A stretch of DNA of 64,000 nt from Saccharum officinarum (GCA_020631735.1 CM036160.1:110838680-110902679), one strand, 5' to 3'. Shown: positions 33,394-46,310, counted from the stretch's first letter. The notes: generated from the letters alone by a model not told the origin. Program-made: numbers and translations.

Positions 33394-36300
33394 TTAATTT
33401 TTAATTGGAAGGTAAAAATTGATCACGTCTATTTCTTCTAATTCTTTATTGGGCTCTAAAAATAATTTAAGACGTTGACCATTTACCTTGAATAACGTAC
33501 CTTCATCATTTTGAAGTGTGATAGCTCCGTGGGATGATGAATGAATTACCTTGAATGGTCCTTCCCATTTGCTCCGAAGCTTTTCATGCCCGAAAAGCTT
33601 CACCCTGGAATTAAAAAGTAATACCTTATCTCCGGGTGAGAACTCCTTCTTCTTGATCCTCTTGTCATGCCATCTCTTGACTCTTTCTTTGTAGATCTTT
33701 GAATTGTGATATGCTTTCTCCCGCCATTCTTCTAACTCCGATAATTGCATTCTTCTATGTTTTCCGGCGATATCTAGGTCCATATTCCATCTTTTTATGG
33801 CCCAGTGTGCCTTGAACTCAAGTTCAACAGGTAGGTGACAGGTCTTTCCGTATACCAATTGGTATGGAGACATTCCAATTGGGGTCTTGTATGCTGTCCG
33901 GTAAGCCCAGAGTGCATCGGGTAACTTGTCCTTCCATGCCGTTCCCATCTCGTTCACCGTCTTCTGAAGAATGTTCTTGATTTGCTTGTTAGAAGTCTCT
34001 GCTTGGCCACTTGTCTGAGGATGATAGGGAGTAGCGACGTTGTGACGGATTCCATGTCTTGATAGATAGTGCTCGAAGCGCTTGTCAATGAAGTGTGATC
34101 CTCCATCACTTATCACTATCCTGGGGACTCCAAATCTTGGAAATATGATTTCCTCAAACATCCTCTTCGAACTGATATTGTCGGCATGTTTGCAAGGTAG
34201 TGCCTCTACCCACTTGGAGACGTAATCAACCGCCACCAAGATGAACTCACACTTCTTAGATGGGGGAAATAGACCCATGTAGTCTATTCTCCAGACATCA
34301 AAGAGTTCAATCTGAAGGTTGTTGGTGAGTGGCATGGCATCCCTTGTATTTATGTTTCCATGCCTTTGACATGGCCCACATCTTCTGATATATTGCTTCG
34401 TGTCATCGTACATCGTAGGCCAATAGAATCCACATTGCCAGATCTTTGAATGTGTACGGAATGCTCCATAGTGACCTCCGTATGGTGATGAGTGACATCT
34501 GTCGATGATCTTCAATCCTTCCTCAGTGGTCACACATCTTCTAAGTAAGCCATCAGCGCATACTCGGAAGAGATATGGCTCATCCCATATATGTGAACGA
34601 CTTTCCTGAATAAGCTTCTTCTTGTTTGCTCTGGGTGGTACATAACCTGAAACCATAAAATTAACAATATCTGCATACCAGGGGTCAGATCTGTTAATCC
34701 CGTAAAGCATGTCGTCCCGGAGTGAGTCATTAATGGGGGGTTCCTGTGAATCCTTAAAGTGCATTCTAGACAAGTGATCAGCAATAGAATTTTCTACTCC
34801 CTTTTTATCTTTTATTTCTAAGTCAAATTCTTGGAGTAATAAAATCCATCTGATTAAGCGGGGTTTAGCATCTTTCTTAGTGAGCAAATATTTTAGTGCA
34901 GCATGATCAGTGTAAACAATTATCTTAGCTCCAACTAAATAAGATCTAAATTTATCAATGGCAAAAACAACAGCCAGAAGCTCTTTTTCAGTGGTTGCAT
35001 AATTAAGTTGAGCTCCTGTCAAAGTTTTACTTGCATAAGCAATTGCATGATGCTTTTTATCTTTAGTTTGTCCCAAAACTGCCCCCACAGCATAATCACT
35101 AGCATCACACATAATTTCAAAAGGCAACGACCAATCAGGGGGGTTGAATGATTGGTGCAGAGATGAGTGCTTGCTTTAATAAATTGAAAGAATTTAGACA
35201 TGCATCATCAAATTCAAAAGGAGCATCCTTGACTAGCAAAAGAGTAAATGGTCTCGCAATAAATGAAAAGTCTTTTATAAATCTGCGATAAAAACCAGCA
35301 TGGCCAAGAAAACTTCGAATTCCTTTTATATTCACAGGTGGAGGTAGTTGTTCAATTACTTCAATTTTAGCTTTATCTACCTCAATACCTCTTTTAGACA
35401 CTAGGTGTCCTAGCACTATTCATTTCCTAACCATAAAATGACATTTTTCCCAGTTAAGGACTAAGTGCTTTTCTTTGCATCTTTGCAAAACCTTATCTAA
35501 GTTCTCAAGACAACTATCAAAAGTTTTTCCATAAACTGAGAAATCATCCATGAAAACTTCCATAATCTCTTCAATCATATCAGAAAATATAGACATCATA
35601 CATCTTTGAAAAGAAGCTGGTGCATTACATAACCCAAAAGACATTCTACGATAAGCATACGTTCCATATGGGCATGTAAAAGTGGTTTTGCTTTGATCAT
35701 CAGGATGGATAGGGATCTGGTGATACCCTGAATATCCATCTAGAAAACAGAAAAACGAGTGTTTTGCTAACCGCTCAAGCATCTCATCTATAAAAGGCAA
35801 AGGAAAATGATCCTTTTTCGTGGCTTTATTAAGTTTTCTATAGTCTATGCACATCCGCCACCCAGTGACGGTGCGTTGCGGAATTAGCTCATTCTTATCA
35901 TTAGTAACAACAGTCATGCCTCCCTTTTTAGGCACAACTTGAACAGGGCTTACCCACTCACTATGCGGCACAGGATATATAATCCTTGCATGCAGCAACT
36001 TTATAACTTCTTTTTTAACTACCTCTCTCATCACGTTGTTAAGTCTACGTTGAGGCTCTCGAGAGGGTGTAACAGAAGGATCTGTCGGAATACGATGGGT
36101 ACAAATCATAGGACTGATTCCTGTGAGATCTTGAAGTGAGTAGCCGAAAACAGAGTGGTGTTTTTCAAGAATGGTCATTAATCGCAGAGTTTGCTCCTGA
36201 GTGAGTTTATTACTAACGATCACAGGAAACTCTGGATTATTGTTTAGGAAAGCATAGGTAAGACCGGGTGGTAAAGTTTTGAGTTCTATGGGGGGTCTAG

Positions 36301-36430
36301 GTGTTTCTGCAAACTCATCTAAGGGTTCAGGTTCAGAAGGTTCAGCCTCTTCTTCAGTGAAGAAGGGGGCTTCCTCTTCTAAGTCTGGATCATCTGAAAG
36401 TTCTAGAGATGCAGCCTTTACCTCCTCCAT
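33394..36430 (-). pseudogene. Athila pol: RT, RNase H, integrase (frame broken)
   Basis: On the minus strand the RT segment (36430-35420) has the catalytic VFMDDFSVYG (DD at about fwd 35543-35548). A TGA at 35417-35419 interrupts the RT thumb, then the frame continues to 35135. Next a run of six C's (fwd GGGGGG, ~35138-35143) carries one extra base and shifts frame before RNase H. RNase H and integrase are then open from 35127 to 33394: [23 protein letters not shown], an HHCC finger, [20 protein letters not shown], and a catalytic Glu in [10 protein letters not shown]. There is no chromodomain, as expected for Athila. It encodes reverse transcription and integration functions, not producible as one protein here. 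Confidence 0.9.
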
Positions 36431-37776
36431 AGGATCAGCTCGGTCTTATTATTCAAGGAGTGAGTTATTGTAATTGGAAGTTTAAAATCCTTTCCCAAGG
36501 AAATGTGGAGCTTTCCAGTTTGACCTTCATAAAGGAGTCTTCTAAAAGGTTGTCCAATCAGTAGGTCGAAACCCCATATATCAAAGATATAAAAGTTCAA
36601 ATGAACCATGGAGCCTTCTACCATAAAGGGTAGGACATTAATAATTCCAAGACTGGGGACTAATCGTCCCGAAGATTCCTTTATGACCTTTGTTGTGGGG
36701 GTTAAAACAAGTTTCCCAAATAAATTAAGTGCAATAGCTTCAGACATAATATTGATCCCCACAACAGGATTATAGAGAGCGTTAAATTGATCAGAATTAT
36801 AAGCACAACGTATAGTTATAGAGGGTGTATCCAAACGGATCACTTCAGAGGAAAGCTCTGACTCCTCCAACCATTCGCTACTCATGACTGAGATAAGCTC
36901 TCTCAATTGATATTCACTTGGTAAACAAATGCTAAATTGGCCGTTTTGGGGTCGGTCTATAGAATGGTAGTTTGAAATGTTTCCAAAATCGGCAAAAAGA
37001 TCGGATTCTATATCCAGCATGAAATCAGGTGGTGGAATTTCTTCCTTTTGTGGCTCAAAACTTGGGATAGCTGAAGTAGGTGAAGAATTCGGCAGAGTGT
37101 CTACTTCGGCTTCGTAGGTTTTATCATGGAGGGCATTATCCATCTCAGCTTCTAGGATTCTATTCAAGATCCCCTTAGCTTCATCAGTAGGGATACGAAA
37201 GAAAGAACCTCTAGCCATAGTATGCAGCATTTGTTTATTATCTTTCTGAAGACCTCGAAAAAAGTGAAATAAAAGAACAGTGTCTTCAAGCAAAAGTTTT
37301 GGACCAGATTCTAAAAGATCAGAAAAACGTTTCCAGGATTTCCCCAAAGTTTCATTATCTTTTTGTTTAAAAGATAGGACTTCGAGTCTAAGGTCACCAG
37401 TACGGTGAAGGGAATAAAAATCTAGACAAAAGTTGGCTCGTAAGACTCCCCATTCACCTTGCTGTTGACTTACCTTCTGACTATACCATCGTCTAGCTTC
37501 TCCTCTTAAAGAAAAAGGAAAAAGCTTCCAACGTAAAGTCTTATCAGAGATGCCATCAATGCGAAGACAATCGCATGTCTGCTCAAAATCTCTAATATGA
37601 AGGTAAGGGTTTTCGTCTTCCTTTCCCGAAAAAGATAAATTTTGAATCATCGCAATCAACCTTGAACTTAACTTATACTGGGATGTTTGGATAGGCTGTG
37701 ATGACTCCCATGGTAAAAGGTCAGTTGCTGAAGGTGTTGCGGCATCAAAGATAGATATAGAACCTTGGTTTTCCAT
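36418..37776 (-). pseudogene. Athila gag-protease
   Basis: Minus strand, start chosen at MENQGSISIFD (ATG at 37774-37776), because upstream residues to 37854 read as leader sequence. Retrotransposon gag domain about residues 30-190 (RDFEQTCDCLRI, LRWKLFPFSLRGEARRWY). Aspartic-protease-like region near the end (NIMSEAIALNLF...GFDLLIGQPF), in which the usual D-S/T-G triad is not evident. The frame ends at 36418 and is offset from pol, so a frameshift lies near 36430-36450. Confidence 0.85.
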
Positions 37777-37878
37777 TTTTGGTAAAAAGAAAAAGAAAGA
37801 ATGAAAAAGATAAGAAAATAAAAAGTATGAATACAAGCTAGTAGTAAGACTCAAGGTTATCTCAGCAAACCGTCTTTC

Positions 37879-37896
37879 TCCCCGGCAACGGTGCCA
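37879..37896 (-). other. Primer binding site of Athila element (tRNA-Asp type)
   Basis: Minus strand TGGCACCGTTGCCGGGG, one mismatch from TGGCGCCGTTGCCGGGG, the tRNA-Asp-type site used by Athila/Tat elements, located 8 bp inside the 5' LTR. Confidence 0.85.
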
Positions 37897-37904
37897 GAAA
37901 TGCT

Positions 37905-39142
37905 TGTTGATATTTGGTAACGCAATTAGGAAATAGGATCCGCAAGCGCACGGATATCGGTGAGCACTTCACCCGAGATGTTATCCTGGGTATCGTATTT
38001 ATATTTTTACCTTTAGGAGAAAGAGTGCATCTGACTAACCAAATCTATTACTACTAACCTTTAGGCTACAACCACTATGATTCGATGTGAGTGATGTATA
38101 GAGAAGACTACAACCGCACTCTTCTTCTAACCTTGGTAAGGATGATCTACTGTTCTATTGGGGAGGTTTACGGAATCTAGACACCACAAAGGATGTTCAA
38201 CCCACACCTATAAACCCTATCGATCCTGCTAACGGGATATGGAATACAAAGGTAACTCGGAATTGTCACATTCCTCGCTACTACCACGGTCCGGCTAGAC
38301 GAGGGGATATCTATGAGTATCCTAGCTTAAACACCACGTTTACGCTAGAGATGATTACTCTAAACTCTACGCGAAGAGATCAAAGTAAACTCATAAACCA
38401 AAGAACAATAAAACAAAGAACTTACTAGAATTTAGAAGTCGAAATACTGAAGAATCCTGAGAACAAGCCTCGGGTTAGAAGAACTTGCTCCCGCAGGTAC
38501 AACCTCAGAGTAGACACCGACAGGCCGGCTTCCTCCGATCTACACCTCCACTCTATCTCTCTCAATCTAGTAGAACTAATTCTACTTTCACATTGGATGC
38601 TAAGCCCTAAGAGGTGGGAACCCTAGAGGGAACCTCTCTCTCTAAACCCTAACTAGAGATATGCAACTGAATAATGAATTGGGGTCTTCTCCACCAGGGG
38701 TCAGGGGCCTTGCTTATATAGCCCTTTTGGATGAATCTGGACCGTCGGATCAAACCGACCTTCATCCTACGGTTTTCCTTGATCCTCAAAGGTGGTGGAG
38801 CATAATCCGCGAGACTCGACCTGATTGGTCCCGGGGGCAGGGCGGGCGCCCTAGGGCACAGGGCGGGCGCCCTGTGTCCTGGCCCGTTACGGCTCCCGTT
38901 CGTTCCCGTGGCTTCTGGAATCTTCTAGATGTAAGATAATTACGTGTTCGGTTAATATCCCGTCATTAATCCGACATGTGGGCCTTTCTTCCGTATTTCC
39001 TGATAACCCCCTGCAGAAATAGATAAACAGCAAAACTCGTGGAATTCTGTTAGATCAAACCCTAATTCTAGGTGTTGCTTGCATATAGGTCCTTTTCTTT
39101 ATTTATTTGATGGTTATAATTAATACTTAAGAACCGTCAACA
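37905..39142 (-). repeat. Athila 5' LTR
   Basis: 1238 bp, TGTTGA...TCAACA. Contains the region missing from 31282-31997, and a GGGCGGGCGCCC duplication at about 38840-38872 with local dyad symmetry. Confidence 0.92.
38714..38720 (-). promoter_or_regulatory. TATA box of Athila 5' LTR
   Basis: Minus strand TATATAA within GGGCTATATAAGCAAGG. Present only in this LTR, because the other has lost the segment by deletion. Confidence 0.55.
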
Positions 39143-42100
39143 CTCATGCCCTAGGCAAGGTCTATGGTGGTGAGGCCTGCTTGCTTAAGTGCTTGGGTAG
39201 CCAAAGGTTCTCTCTTAACAAAGAGAGATTGGGCTACACCCCTAAGAAAGACAAGTCGGCTTTTGCAACTCTAAAGCCTAGCTTTGTGAAGGACAATGGT
39301 CGGTTTTGCAATAGATGTAAGCAAGTCGGGCAACTAGAGCATAATTGCAATAAAAAGAACCAAAGCAAGAACCTTGTTAATGCCATACCTTTTGATTCTT
39401 GCTATGTGCTTACCAAGGCTGTGAAGGGTGTGAAAGCTAAGTTTATTGGTACACCCATTGTTGGCCCAAAGAAGAAGGCTATTTGGGTACCAAAGAGCTT
39501 AGTTACTAACCTACAAGGACCCAAGCAAAAATAGGTACCTAAGCTTCATTGATTTGCTTGTAGGTCAATTACAAAGCCGGAGGAAGGCATTGGATTATTG
39601 ATAGCGGGTGCACTTAACACATGATCGGTATATCAAGAATGTTTGACTCAATCAATGACAATGATAGTGGTGTTGATTCTATCACATTTGACAATAACAA
39701 GAAAGGCAAGGTTATTGGCTTGGGCAAGATTACAATATCAAATGACATGAGTATCTCCAATGTGTTGCTAGTTGAAAGTTTAGATTTCAATCTTCTATCC
39801 GTGGCACAAATATGTGATCTTGGTTATAAATGTATCTTTGGGGTTGATGATGTGGAAGTCATTAGTATGGATGGTTCAAATGTGGCATTCAAGGGCTTTA
39901 GATATGAGAATCTCTACCTAGTTGACTTCAATGCTAGAGAAACTTCTTTGACAACTTGCTTAATCTCCAAATCAAGCATGGGTTGGCTTTGGCATAGAAG
40001 GCTTGGTCATGTTGGCATAAAACAGTTGAAGAAGCTTACAACTCACAATATTGTCAATGGTTTGAAAGATGTTGAATTTGAGAAAAATAAACTTTGTAGT
40101 GCATGTCAAGCCGGGAAGCAAGTTGAAAGCTCACATCCAAAGAAGAGTACAATGAGCACATGCAAAGCATTTGATTTGATGCACATGGATCTATTTGGCC
40201 CAACAACATACACAAGCATAGGCGGCAATAAGTATGGCTTTGTCATAGTGGATGACTTCACAAGATTCACATGGGTATTCTTTCTTAGTGACAAAAGTGA
40301 AGTGTTTGACATCTTCAAGACCTTTCTCACTAGAGTTCACAATGAGTTTGAGATTAGAATCAAGAAAGTGAGAAGTGACAATGGAAGTGAGTTCAAGAAT
40401 ACATGAATTGAAGAACTTTGTGATCACTATGGTATTGGACATCAATTCTCGGCCAAGTACACTCCACAATCAAATGGCCTAGTTGAGAGAAAGAATAGAA
40501 CATTGCTTGATATGGCTAGATCAATGCTTCATGAGTACAATGTGAGTCAATCATTTTGGGATGAAGCAATCAATACCGCTTGCTACTACATCAATAGACT
40601 ATATTGTCATCCATTTCTAGAAAAGACCCCATATGAGCTACTTCATGGAAGAAAGCCCAATATTTCTTACTTTAGGGTGTTTGGTTGCAAATTCTATATC
40701 TTGAAGAAGGACACTAGATTAGGGAAGTTTGACAAGAGATGTGATGAGAGGTTCCTACTTGGTTATTCAACTACAAGCAAAGCTTATAGAGTTTGGAATA
40801 ACTCAAGTGGCATTCTAGAAGAAGTCCATGATGTGCAATTTGATGAAACCAATGGGTCACAAGATGAAGAAGAGAATCTAGATGATGTTGGTGGAACTCT
40901 ATTGGTGGAAGCAATGAAGAACATGGACATTGGGGACATTAGAGCAAAGCAAGTAATTGATGTTCAAGATGATGATAAAGATCAAGTGCTAAATTCTCCA
41001 TTCAAGCTAGCTAGTGACTCTCAAGTGCAAGATCATGGTGCTAGTTCATCTCATCGAGATACATCAAGTGATCAACCAAGCTCAAGCAATCAAGTGCAAG
41101 TACTCCAACCACAACATGTTGCAAGAGATCACCCCATTGATAGTGTTATTGGTGATATTAGAAGTGGTGTGCAAACAACATCAAGATTGGCAATGTTTTG
41201 TGAGCATGCATCATTTGTGTCAACCATAGAACCAAAGAAGATAGAAGAAGCTTTGAGGGATGCCGATTGGATCATGTCTATGTAAGAAGAGCTTAACAAT
41301 TTCACAAGAAATGATGTTTGGGAGTTGGTAGAAAGGCTAAATGACTACAATATGATTGGAACCCAGTGGGTGTTTAAAAACAAGCCAGATCAAGATGGCA
41401 TTGTAGTGAGAAACAAAACAAGACTAGTTGCTCAAGGTTACACTTAAGTAGAAGGTCTTGACTATGATGAGACATATGCTCCCATGGCAAGATTGGAGGC
41501 AATAAGGATTCTATTGGCTTATGCTTGTGCACACAACATCAAACTATATCAAATGGATGTCAAAAGTGCATTTCTCAATGGGATCATCAATGAGTTAGTC
41601 TTTGTTGAGCAACCTCCCAGATTTGAAGATGACAAGAAACCCAACCATGTGTACAAGTTGAAGAAGGCTTTATATGGCTTAAAGTAAGCACCTAGAGCAT
41701 GGTATGAGAGGCTAAGGGATTTCCTTCTCTCTAAGGGATTCAAGATGGGTAAGGTTGATACAACTCTATTCACCAAGAAGATTGGGAATGATCTATTCAT
41801 AGTGCAAATATATGTTGATGACATCATCTTTGGATCAACCGATCAAGCTTATTGTGAAGAATTTGGTGCTATGATGGCCAAAGAGTTTGAAATGTCTATG
41901 ATTGGTGAACTTAGCTTCTTCCTTGGTCTCCAAGTGAAGCAATTGAAGAATGGGACATTTGTGAGTCAAGGGAAATACATAAGGGACATGTTGAAGAAGT
42001 TTGGAACGCAAGATGCAAAGCCAATTTCAACTCTAATGGGTACAAATGACAATTTGGATAGTGATCTTGATGGCAAAATGGTGAATCAAAAGGATTATCG

Positions 42101-42764
42101 GTCTTTGATTGAAAGTCTACTCTATGTCACCGCATCAAGGCCGGATGTCATGTTTAGTGTTTGTATGTGTGCTAGATATCAAGCCTCACCTAGAGAGAGT
42201 CATCTCACGGCCGCAAAGAGAATATTGAGGTACTTGAAGCAAACAAGAGATGTTGGACTATGGTATCCCAAGAAGTCAAAGTTTGAATTGATTAGATATT
42301 CGGACTCCGACTATGGGGGTTGCAAGATCAATAGAAAGAGCACAAGTGGCACATGTCAATTACTTGGAAGATCACTTGTGTCATGGTCCTCAAAGAAACA
42401 AAATAGTGTAGCAATCTCTACCGTCGAAGCCGAATATGTGAGTGCGGGGAGTTGTTGTGCACAATTGCTATGGATGAAATCAACTTTGAAGGATTATGGT
42501 CTCAACTTCAAGAATGTACCATTGCTATGTGATAATGAAAGTGCAATCAAGATGACACAAAACCTGGTTCAACATGGAAGAACAAAGCATATTGACATAA
42601 AACATCATTTCATTAGAGATCATCAACAAAAGGGAGATATTGCCATTGAAAGTGTTGGCACCGATGATCAACTTGCCGATATTCTCACCAAGCCACTTGA
42701 TGAAAAGAGGTTTTGCAAGCTAAGGAATGAGTTGAACATTCTTGATTTCTCAAACATTAGTTGA
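39143..42764 (+). pseudogene. SIRE gag end and pol (protease, integrase, RT, RNase H) with many nonsense codons
   Basis: Continues gag after the Athila element: THALGK-type junction, second zinc-finger-like CNRCKQVGQLEHNC. Then come protease DSGCT, integrase HHCC (WHRRLGH...CSACQAGK) and DDE (MDLFG, RSDNGSEF, GLVERKNR), RT (MDVKSAFLNG and YVDDIIFGS) and RNase H (YSDSDYGGC, VEAEYVSA, CDNESAIKM), ending LDFSNIS. In-frame stops are at 39532, 39615, 40404, 41283, 41445 and 41685. The last five fit C-to-T changes in Gln or Arg codons. The gag-to-protease transition also needs a frame change near 39535-39560. RT and RNase H are open from 41688 to 42764. Confidence 0.92.
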
Positions 42765-43850
42765 ATGCACTCCACCCACTTATTGACATGCCTCTCCTTC
42801 AACATTGCAAGGTAAAATTGATTGACATGTCGTTCATTCTATGCTAAGGACTTGCTAGCGCATGTAGACATAATAAGTGGTATGCATGAGCATTCATGAT
42901 AAATCAAATGAATTTGATGGATATATATTACCACTATTGCTTCTATACTTGTTTTGATCTAGTGGTGGCATATAACATGTTTGTGACCTTGCAAACCTAG
43001 TGTTGAATCTAGAAGATTTGCTATAAGTATTTAATTCAACATAGGCAAGATAACCCTTATTATGAGGTGTGAAGAAGCTTGTCTTTGCTTCAAATCGAAT
43101 TAAATATCTTTGGTAAGTGTTCTAGGTTGAACCAAATTTGATAAATTTTAACCTACTCCATCAAACATTTTTTCTCTCTCCGCAATTTGATCCCATTTTT
43201 GGGTAAGTTATTGACAAAGGGGGAGAGAAAAAGATGATTCAACATGATAAAATGGTAAATAAAATTTTTGATGCACACAAGTAGGGGGAGCAAGCTCATA
43301 AAACAAAGTTGTTGCATTTGTTTGTGTATTTTCATATGATTTGCTCATTGCACATGTATTTAAATTCAATATACATGCTTGTGTGGTGCAATGCTAGTAT
43401 AGAACTTGAATGATGAAATGATCTACTAGCATGCATAGGAATAGTTTACATGTGGTATCTAGACATGCCTAAAGCTTTACAAGTGGTCCAAGAACCTTTA
43501 CATATAATGTTGATCTCACGGGGTTCTTGAGTTTTGATGGATGTCTAGTTACTTCATGATGCTAAGGATGGTGTTAAAGGCAACTCCAATTGGTATCACG
43601 CTTCAAAGGTCCATTTCTTACACCTTAGCATCATTTTGGTAGAATTACTCTCTCAACACTTCTATCCATACATATGTGCAAAGCTTTCAATCCAAACTCT
43701 ATGCACATATGTAGGGAGAGCTAATGCTACCAAAACTGAGCTTGTGATAATTGTCCAAACTTTACTTGAGCAAAATGATTGGACAAGTATGACAAGTTCA
43801 AAACTTTTATTATCAAAATCATCTTTGTGAGGGTTGTCATCAATTACCAA
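42765..43850 (+). other. SIRE 3' non-coding region
   Basis: 1.1 kb AT-rich sequence between pol and the polypurine tract. No env-like open frame, unlike some SIRE relatives. Confidence 0.6.
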
Positions 43851-43862
43851 AAAGGGGGAGAT
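43851..43862 (+). other. Polypurine tract of SIRE element
   Basis: AAAGGGGGAGAT directly before the TGAAAG start of the 3' LTR. Confidence 0.8.
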
Positions 43863-46040
43863 TGAAAGTTCCTAGTTTGGTTTTGGCTAATTGATAAAAC
43901 CTAGGATTAACCTTTGTATCTAAGTAGATTTAGATAAAGGTGGTCATTGAATATGAGACATGACATTGACTCATGTGACCAAGATGGTGAAGACCAAGAT
44001 GAGGATTGGCTCGATGGAATGGTTGTGAAGGTGAAGGGTAAGTCGAGGCTTCGAAGCGAAGGACCATGCGATGGTGAAGCTTGAGCAAGACTTGGCGCCG
44101 ACGGACCGATGCAACGGTGAAGAGCAAGTGAAGTCAAGGTCGATGGATCGAGACGGTCATGTGATGATATGAAGTGGATCATATCGTTTGGAGAAACAAA
44201 ATGGGCTCAAGACAAAGGTATAACCATAGGGCCATTTTGTTTTGCACTCAAGACACCATAGAGGGTGTGAGTGGTTTAAGGATCGATAGTCGAACTATTA
44301 AGAGGGGAAGTCTTATCGGTTACTCGACGCACGGGTGCCACTAGGCGAATTCATGAAGTGCATTGCATGTAGGGCCTAACGAGCTAACTGGAAAACCTTT
44401 GAAAATGATTATGAAAGTGCTAACACACGTGCACAAGGTGGCGATCACTTGTTGGTGTTGGCACATTTGCGAAGGCTTTGTCACATGGTGTTTCACGAGC
44501 TAAAACATGTGCTAAAGTGTTACACATACTTAGTCAAGCTCATTTGTGAAAGGGTGAAACAAGTGGAGCAAGAAAAGATGGAAACGTGCTTGAAATAATG
44601 GCGACAGACGCCGGCTCCGGGAGCGACAGACGCTGTGGGCGCGTTTGTCGGGCAACCTGCAGCGGCTCTTTGCGCGCGCGCGACAGACGCGCGGACGCCG
44701 AAGCGACAGACGCGCTTCGTCAGCGTCTGTCGCCCAGGGTTTCGCGGTCGCGCGAGCGACAGACGCTCGGCGCGTCTGACGGGCTGGCAACGAACGCGTC
44801 TGTCGATTGTTTTCGCGAATTGGGCTTACTGGACCGTGTCTGTCGCTACGACAGACGCTGGCTCGGTCGCGACGTACGCGTCTGATGCAGTGGGCGCAAA
44901 CGTGGTAAAGTTCAAACGGTCGGGACACGTGACACACGTACGTGCGACAGACGCTGGGCAGCACGTCTGTCGGGTGAGTGACAGACGCGTCTGTCGCGTC
45001 CACGAGGAGCAACAGACGCTGGACAGCGCGTCTGTCGGTTGAGCGACAGACGCGTCTGTCGCGTGCGTCTGCAACCCTTTTAGCTCCTAACGGCTCTATT
45101 TGTTTGGGGTGCTTATAAATACTTGTTGGCCGGCCCTTGGGGAGCTGACTTGACATTTCTAACACTCTTGTGCATCCTTTGAGCTAAAGCTTCTCCCTCC
45201 CACTCATCTCTCTTGCTTGATTGCAAATTAAAAGTGAGATTGAATGATCCCAAAGTGCATTGCATAGCTTGAGGGCATCTAGTGGTACTTGTGGGTGGTT
45301 TAGCCGGTGGATTTCTTGTTACTCTTGGAGAGTACCGCTCCTAACCGGTTTGGAGATTGTTGGAGATGTTGGCAAGAGGAGATTGTTCTTGGCCACCTCC
45401 TGTTGATTATAAGAGGTTCTTGTGCTTTCCTCGGCGGAGTGCCCAAAGCAACTCTAATACATTGCGCGTGTCATTGAGTTACCTCACTTGAGACTGATGT
45501 CTTGCGGTGCCTTGCGGGGCGTGCCTTGAGGGGCAAGTGACTTGAGGGTCACACCGAGAAACCATCTAAATGTTGGTCGACACAACCGGTGACGTAGCTT
45601 GTCGGTGCACAAGTGAACACCGGGTGAACAAAAATATTGTGTCTCTTGTCTCCCGGTGATTGGTCTTCATATTGTGTTGTTGTCAATATTGATTGATTGT
45701 ATATCATCTTGGTGATTGGCAACATCTTCACTCCACCGTCGGTATAAGAATCACAATCCTCTCTCTTGCATTTACTTTTACTAGATTGTCTTGTGTAGCT
45801 CTAGTGGTAGCTTTGCTAGTAGTGTTGTTAGCTTGCCCACTAGTGTAAAATTAGTGACATAGCTCTTGTGTGAACTAGATATCATAATCTACTAGATTTG
45901 TGGATAGGAGGCTTGCATCACAACCGTAGGCTAAGCAAAACTCGCTTTACGCCGTTTGTTATTCTAACAAGTTTGCTTAGTGGTTCGTGTAGGATTTTTT
46001 ATAGGCTATTCACCCCCCTCTAGCCATCTAGGACCTTACA
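43863..46040 (+). repeat. SIRE 3' LTR (full-length form)
   Basis: 2178 bp, including the ~147-bp segment near 45845-45995 (GTGACATAGCTCTTGTGTG onward) missing from the 5' LTR, and the longer CAGACGC/GCGTCTG array (44602-45072). TATAAATA is at 45114-45121. Confidence 0.92.
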
Positions 46041-46310
46041 GCAGGCGGCAGCGAATAGGCGGGCGGAGTGGGGTGGTTGCGGGATGGGAGTGGGGGACGT
46101 CCTCCAAGAATCATTATCGATATATAATACTGGATCGAGCAATAGTAGTGTCAATCGTCGGAATCCTAACTGATGATGTAATTCGATCCTCCTCCATCCG
46201 ATCACATGCACGTACGTTCCATGATCAAATCATTGCTAATATATTCAAATCTAATGCACCAATCCAAAATATTTTAAGTACACCAAATAATACGTTCCTG
46301 CTGAGAGAGT
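46041..46310. other. Short intergenic stretch after SIRE
   Basis: G-rich for the first ~60 bp, then mixed sequence. No feature recognised and no match to the left flank of the SIRE element that would show a target-site duplication. Confidence 0.4.

Larger units (their letters stand above)
31282..39142 (-). mobile_element. Athila-type Ty3-Gypsy element nested in SIRE gag
   Basis: Reads on the minus strand. LTRs are 37905-39142 (5') and 31282-31997 (3', internally deleted), with TGTTGA...TCAACA ends. The 5-bp target site is CTCAT on the right and CTCAC on the left, differing by one transition. The primer site matches tRNA-Asp, and gag plus RT with MDDFSVYG are typical of Athila. It is coding-defective through several frameshifts and a stop. 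It must be younger than the SIRE element it splits. Confidence 0.93.
27607..46040 (+). mobile_element. SIRE/Maximus-type Ty1-Copia element, interrupted by a nested Athila element
   Basis: LTRs at 27607-29577 and 43863-46040 (TGAAAGT...CTACA/TTACA). Internal parts are a tRNA-Met-like primer site, a long gag with one zinc knuckle, pol in the Copia order (protease, integrase, RT, RNase H) and a polypurine tract. Gag similarity, ~2-kb LTRs and the internal phrases place it in SIRE/Maximus. A 7.86-kb Athila element splits the end of gag. Flanking 5-mers GTAGC and GCAGG do not match, so there is no clear target-site duplication, hinting at recombination between elements or decay. The frame carries many stops. 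No env-like frame was seen downstream of pol. Confidence 0.92.

Noticed and set aside
42765..43850. Possible env-like gene downstream of SIRE pol
   Set aside because: No open frame above ~65 codons and no signal or membrane segments; called non-coding.
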